NCBI GenBank assembly: GCA_943912835.1
Contig: CALTVJ010000035.1
Coordinates: 1 to 17,577 of the forward strand
Reading direction: 5' to 3'
Length of the DNA: 17,577 nt
DNA from: an uncultured Porphyromonas sp.
Lineage (GTDB): Bacteria; Bacteroidota; Bacteroidia; Bacteroidales; Porphyromonadaceae
Below are positions 14,882 to 17,577 of the stretch, one piece after another (the first letter of the stretch is position 1; every line of letters starts with the position of its first letter). The position numbers were made by a program, and so were the translations under genes. The notes beneath the pieces were generated by a model. That model saw only the letters and a program-made list of their open reading frames with translations. It was not told where the DNA came from and ran no database searches.

Positions 14882-17497
14882 TTAGTCTATAGAGTCAAAC
14901 ATATCAGGTATAATTTCGTCTGAGTCCTCTTCTTGGCCTTGAGATCTTTCAAATACCTGATCCTCTAAAGGAGAGGACTTAATCGTCTCAATCTCAGCAA
15001 GGTAACCCAACGGATAACTAGCAAGACGTCGACCTTTTGCCCTTATACTCTTAATTGTGGCAAACTCGTCACAATCTACAACATAGATCTTATCTTCATT
15101 AGGCTCTTTCTCTTTACTAATTGCCAATCGAGGATAATAAGTATCTGTCAATAGCAAAAGCCTGTTTCCTTCACCAACTATTGATTCATGTTTCTGCTCA
15201 TGGTCAATGGGGAAGCGTTTTATATAAGGGTACCCTTGTTCTGCATCCCAATAGACAGCGGTCCAAATTTTTCGCTCATCATGCTTCTCAATACACATCA
15301 ATCCCTCATCGAAATGATTGCTATCACTAAAATCTGTTGTATAGCAGTCTCCTCCCTCTCGAATAACCAATATCCGATCACTGGCTTCAAACTCTCCAAG
15401 AAAATCTCCTTGTGCATTATAGTTAATACGCATAATATCTCGATCAAACCAGACCTCCCTACCACCTAAAGTAGACAAGCCTTTACTTTGCAAACGTATC
15501 CCACTAATATCTGCTTTGGTAACAAGTAGTCCTACTGAAGCTTTACCCTTAATAGGGATCGCACTAAAGTCACGCTCAAACTCAAAGAGCCTTTGTTTTC
15601 GGCTTTGCATCTTTAGTTTTATTGTTACGACTTCAGCCTCTCCATTATGATTAACACTCATATAGAGGATCTTTGATTTGTCTGCCCCCCTAGTTAGATC
15701 ATATGCTTTATCCCGAATCAAGCTATTTAACATACATCGCTTTATGTAGCTGGCACGTGTAGCTCCATCTCGGTAGATAATATTATAGATTGTTCTATCA
15801 TCATTTTTAACATAGCGACCTATATAAAGGACTTCTTCTGTACCTATAAATCGTTTGTCTTCGACCTTCATCATCTGATATTTGCCAGATCTAAAAATGA
15901 CAACAATATCATCAATGCTTGAGCAGTTACACACAAACTCTGCATCTTTAAGCCCAGTACCCACAAAACCATCCTCTCTGTTGATGTATAGTTTACTGTC
16001 TAATTCTGCAACTTTAGTAACCTCAATAGCACCAAAATTTGCCAGCTTGGTACGACGAGGATACTTGGCTCCATATCGTTCTACCAAATGCTCAAACCAA
16101 CGTATCGTATAATCATTAATATGCTTTATATCTGTTTTGATACGTTCCATATCCTTCTCCAACTGGAGCATATGCTCCTCATGCTTGGGCAGGTTAAAAC
16201 GTAAGATACGAGCCATACGAATATCCAACAATTTTTTGAGGTCATCATAACGAACAGGACGCAGGAGTTTAGACTTAAAGGGTTCCAAACGATTATCTAT
16301 ATGACCTATGGCTTGAGCTTCGGTCTCTGCATCTTCAAAATTCTTGTCTTTATATATCCTCTCCTCAATAAAGATGCGCTCTAAAGAAGCTGATAGATAC
16401 TGCTCCTCTTTGTCTGACAAGACATTGCGTAAATCTTGGTAAAACAGTTGTTTTGTGCGTTCCACACTATAACGCAACAACTCACTCACTGTCGTAAAGA
16501 GTGGCTTCTCTTGGTATATCACACAGCAATTAGGTGAAATACTAAGTTCACAATCGGTAAAAGCATACAAAGCATCAATAGCCTTATCGCTTGAGACACC
16601 AGAGGGAAGTTGAATACGAATATCCGTAGTGGCTGCCGTCATATCATCGACACGCTTAATACGTATCTTATTTTTTTCGACAGCTTTGAGGATATTCTCA
16701 ATAAGTGATGTTGTTGTGCGCCCCGCAGGCAATTCCGTAATACTCAGAGTACGACTGTCGATCTTCTCTATTTTAGCCCGACTCTTGAGGGTACCTCCTC
16801 GCTCTCCATCATTATACTTAGAAACATCGATAAACCCTCCTGTCGGAAAGTCTGGAAACAAACTAAATGATTCACCTCTTAGGTAAGCACAAGCTGCATG
16901 ACATAGCTCAACGAAATTATGAGGTAAAATTTTTGAAGATAAACCTACAGCGATACCTTCTGCACCCTGAGCCAAAAGCAAAGGAAAACGTACAGGCAGT
17001 GCAACAGGCTCATCGAGCGTACCATCATAAGTTTTCTTCCACTCTGTAATACGCTCTCCATAAAGAGCTTCCAGAGCAAAAGCAGAAAGCTTAGCTTCAA
17101 TATAACGACCTGCAGCAGCCTGATCTCCTGTAAGAATATTCCCCCAGTTACCTTGAGTATCAATCAAGTATCCTTTTTGCCCCAATTGGACTATGGCATC
17201 ATTTATTGAGGCGTCACCATGAGGGTGATACTTCATGGTTGTACCAGCTATGTTTTGAACTTTGATCAACTTACCATTGTCCAAAACACGCATATTATGC
17301 AATATACGCCTTTGCACTGGCTTCAAGCCATCATCTATATGAGGAACAGCACGTTCCAAAATGACATAAGATGCATAATCCAAAAACCAAGTCCGATACA
17401 TCGTACTCAAATGGCTCATATCGGGTTTATACTCTGGAAGAGTATTAGAGACAGAAGTCTCGGTATACTCTATTTCGTTGTCATTCAATTCGTCCAT
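14882..17497 (-). CDS. parC: DNA topoisomerase IV subunit A (GyrA/ParC family)
   Basis: Type IIA topoisomerase breakage-reunion subunit, 871 aa; with ParE it decatenates and relaxes chromosomes. YASYVILERAVPHIDDGLKPVQRRIL (41-66) is the family N-terminal core, split here only as a position guide. KYHPHGDASINDAI (89-102) is the recognition-helix/quinolone region. QAAAGRYIEAKLS (126-138) holds the catalytic Arg131-Tyr132. A coiled-coil region follows at about 390-460, then a C-terminal region of about 380 residues likely forming a degenerate beta-pinwheel. I see no QRRGGKG GyrA box, which with the IDTQGNWGN stretch favours the Bacteroidetes ParC type over GyrA. The acidic tail (EEDSDEIIPDMFDSID) is also unlike the core. 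The start at 17497 fits the acidic N-terminal leader typical of these proteins; Met27 and Met33 are less likely. No parE is in the window. Confidence 0.9.
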   Translation of the reverse strand: MDELNDNEIEYTETSVSNTLPEYKPDMSHLSTMYRTWFLDYASYVILERAVPHIDDGLKPVQRRILHNMRVLDNGKLIKVQNIAGTTMKYHPHGDASINDAIVQLGQKGYLIDTQGNWGNILTGDQAAAGRYIEAKLSAFALEALYGERITEWKKTYDGTLDEPVALPVRFPLLLAQGAEGIAVGLSSKILPHNFVELCHAACAYLRGESFSLFPDFPTGGFIDVSKYNDGERGGTLKSRAKIEKIDSRTLSITELPAGRTTTSLIENILKAVEKNKIRIKRVDDMTAATTDIRIQLPSGVSSDKAIDALYAFTDCELSISPNCCVIYQEKPLFTTVSELLRYSVERTKQLFYQDLRNVLSDKEEQYLSASLERIFIEERIYKDKNFEDAETEAQAIGHIDNRLEPFKSKLLRPVRYDDLKKLLDIRMARILRFNLPKHEEHMLQLEKDMERIKTDIKHINDYTIRWFEHLVERYGAKYPRRTKLANFGAIEVTKVAELDSKLYINREDGFVGTGLKDAEFVCNCSSIDDIVVIFRSGKYQMMKVEDKRFIGTEEVLYIGRYVKNDDRTIYNIIYRDGATRASYIKRCMLNSLIRDKAYDLTRGADKSKILYMSVNHNGEAEVVTIKLKMQSRKQRLFEFERDFSAIPIKGKASVGLLVTKADISGIRLQSKGLSTLGGREVWFDRDIMRINYNAQGDFLGEFEASDRILVIREGGDCYTTDFSDSNHFDEGLMCIEKHDERKIWTAVYWDAEQGYPYIKRFPIDHEQKHESIVGEGNRLLLLTDTYYPRLAISKEKEPNEDKIYVVDCDEFATIKSIRAKGRRLASYPLGYLAEIETIKSSPLEDQVFERSQGQEEDSDEIIPDMFDSID

Positions 17498-17501
17498 AAA
17501 A

Positions 17502-17509
17502 CAAAGATA
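17502..17509 (-). promoter_or_regulatory. Bacteroidetes -7 box (TATCTTTG) just before parC
   Basis: The minus strand reads TATCTTTG, an exact TAnnTTTG match, followed by TTTT and then the parC ATG. In Bacteroidetes the start site lies only a few nt past this box, so the mRNA would begin at or next to the ATG. No TTTG is found at the expected -33 distance; that space instead holds a palindrome (17524-17533). Confidence 0.45.
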
Positions 17510-17523
17510 ACATTTTATTTCTA

Positions 17524-17533
17524 GCGATATCGC
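17524..17533. repeat. 10-bp palindrome GCGATATCGC upstream of parC
   Basis: A perfect 10-bp palindrome lies 15-24 bp upstream of the parC -7 box, where RNA polymerase would contact the -33 region. It could be an operator for the parC operon, but it is short enough to occur by chance. Confidence 0.25.
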
Positions 17534-17577
17534 ATGAAATATCTTCTAGAGACTACTACTACAAACAAGAGAAATCT

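Noticed and set aside
17219..17524. A 101-codon plus-strand frame opposite the parC start.
   Set aside because: It is antisense to the most conserved part of ParC and has no family features.
1..17577. Mobile elements, CRISPR arrays, tRNA genes, toxin-antitoxin or defence islands.
   Set aside because: No transposase or integrase motifs, spaced direct repeats, tRNA-like folds or paired small genes were seen; gene content is core metabolism and envelope biogenesis.

Overview
The window looks like a chromosomal segment from a Bacteroidetes bacterium, probably order Bacteroidales and Porphyromonas-like. The basis is gene content and order (DUF6089 - uppS - bamA - skp - skp), a Bacteroidetes-type ParC, a DUF3316-like outer-membrane protein, a bacterial GH3 protein, an FtsE encoded without FtsX beside it, and several TAnnTTTG-type (-7) promoter boxes. 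Genus is an inference. The sequence is AT-rich with uniform codon use, and I see no insertion sequences, integrases, tRNAs, rRNAs or CRISPR. It reads as core chromosome, not an accessory island.

Left part, + strand (1-5279): an envelope-biogenesis cluster. A 5'-truncated DUF6089-like beta-barrel gene is followed by uppS (undecaprenyl diphosphate synthase, which makes the lipid carrier for peptidoglycan and surface glycans), bamA (outer-membrane protein insertase) and two tandem skp/ompH periplasmic chaperone genes. The second skp gene has its own -7 box. The cluster ends at a perfect 22-bp hairpin.

Middle part, - strand (5391-11597): a five-gene run read right to left, ftsE - lysC - menA - gltD-like - GH3. 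It has a promoter-like site upstream of ftsE and a hairpin plus T-run after GH3. Spacing is tight (26 nt, a 13-nt overlap, 104 nt, 9 nt). It joins cell-division, aspartate-family amino acid, menaquinone, NAD(P)H/Fe-S oxidoreductase and GH3 adenylating functions.

Right part, - strand (11676-17577): ilvE stands alone, with a -7 box and a clear terminator. Upstream of it is a compact operon, parC - DUF3316-like outer-membrane protein - S41-family lipoprotein. The parC -7 box sits only 4 nt before the ATG, suggesting a leaderless or nearly leaderless mRNA.

I did not find a convincing new defence or mobile system. The points most worth a second look are the Tyr/Gly-rich predicted surface loop of BamA, the S41 lipoprotein lacking the classical lysine and encoded with an outer-membrane protein behind parC, the GH3 enzyme in an amino-acid/redox operon, and the stand-alone GltD-like protein.
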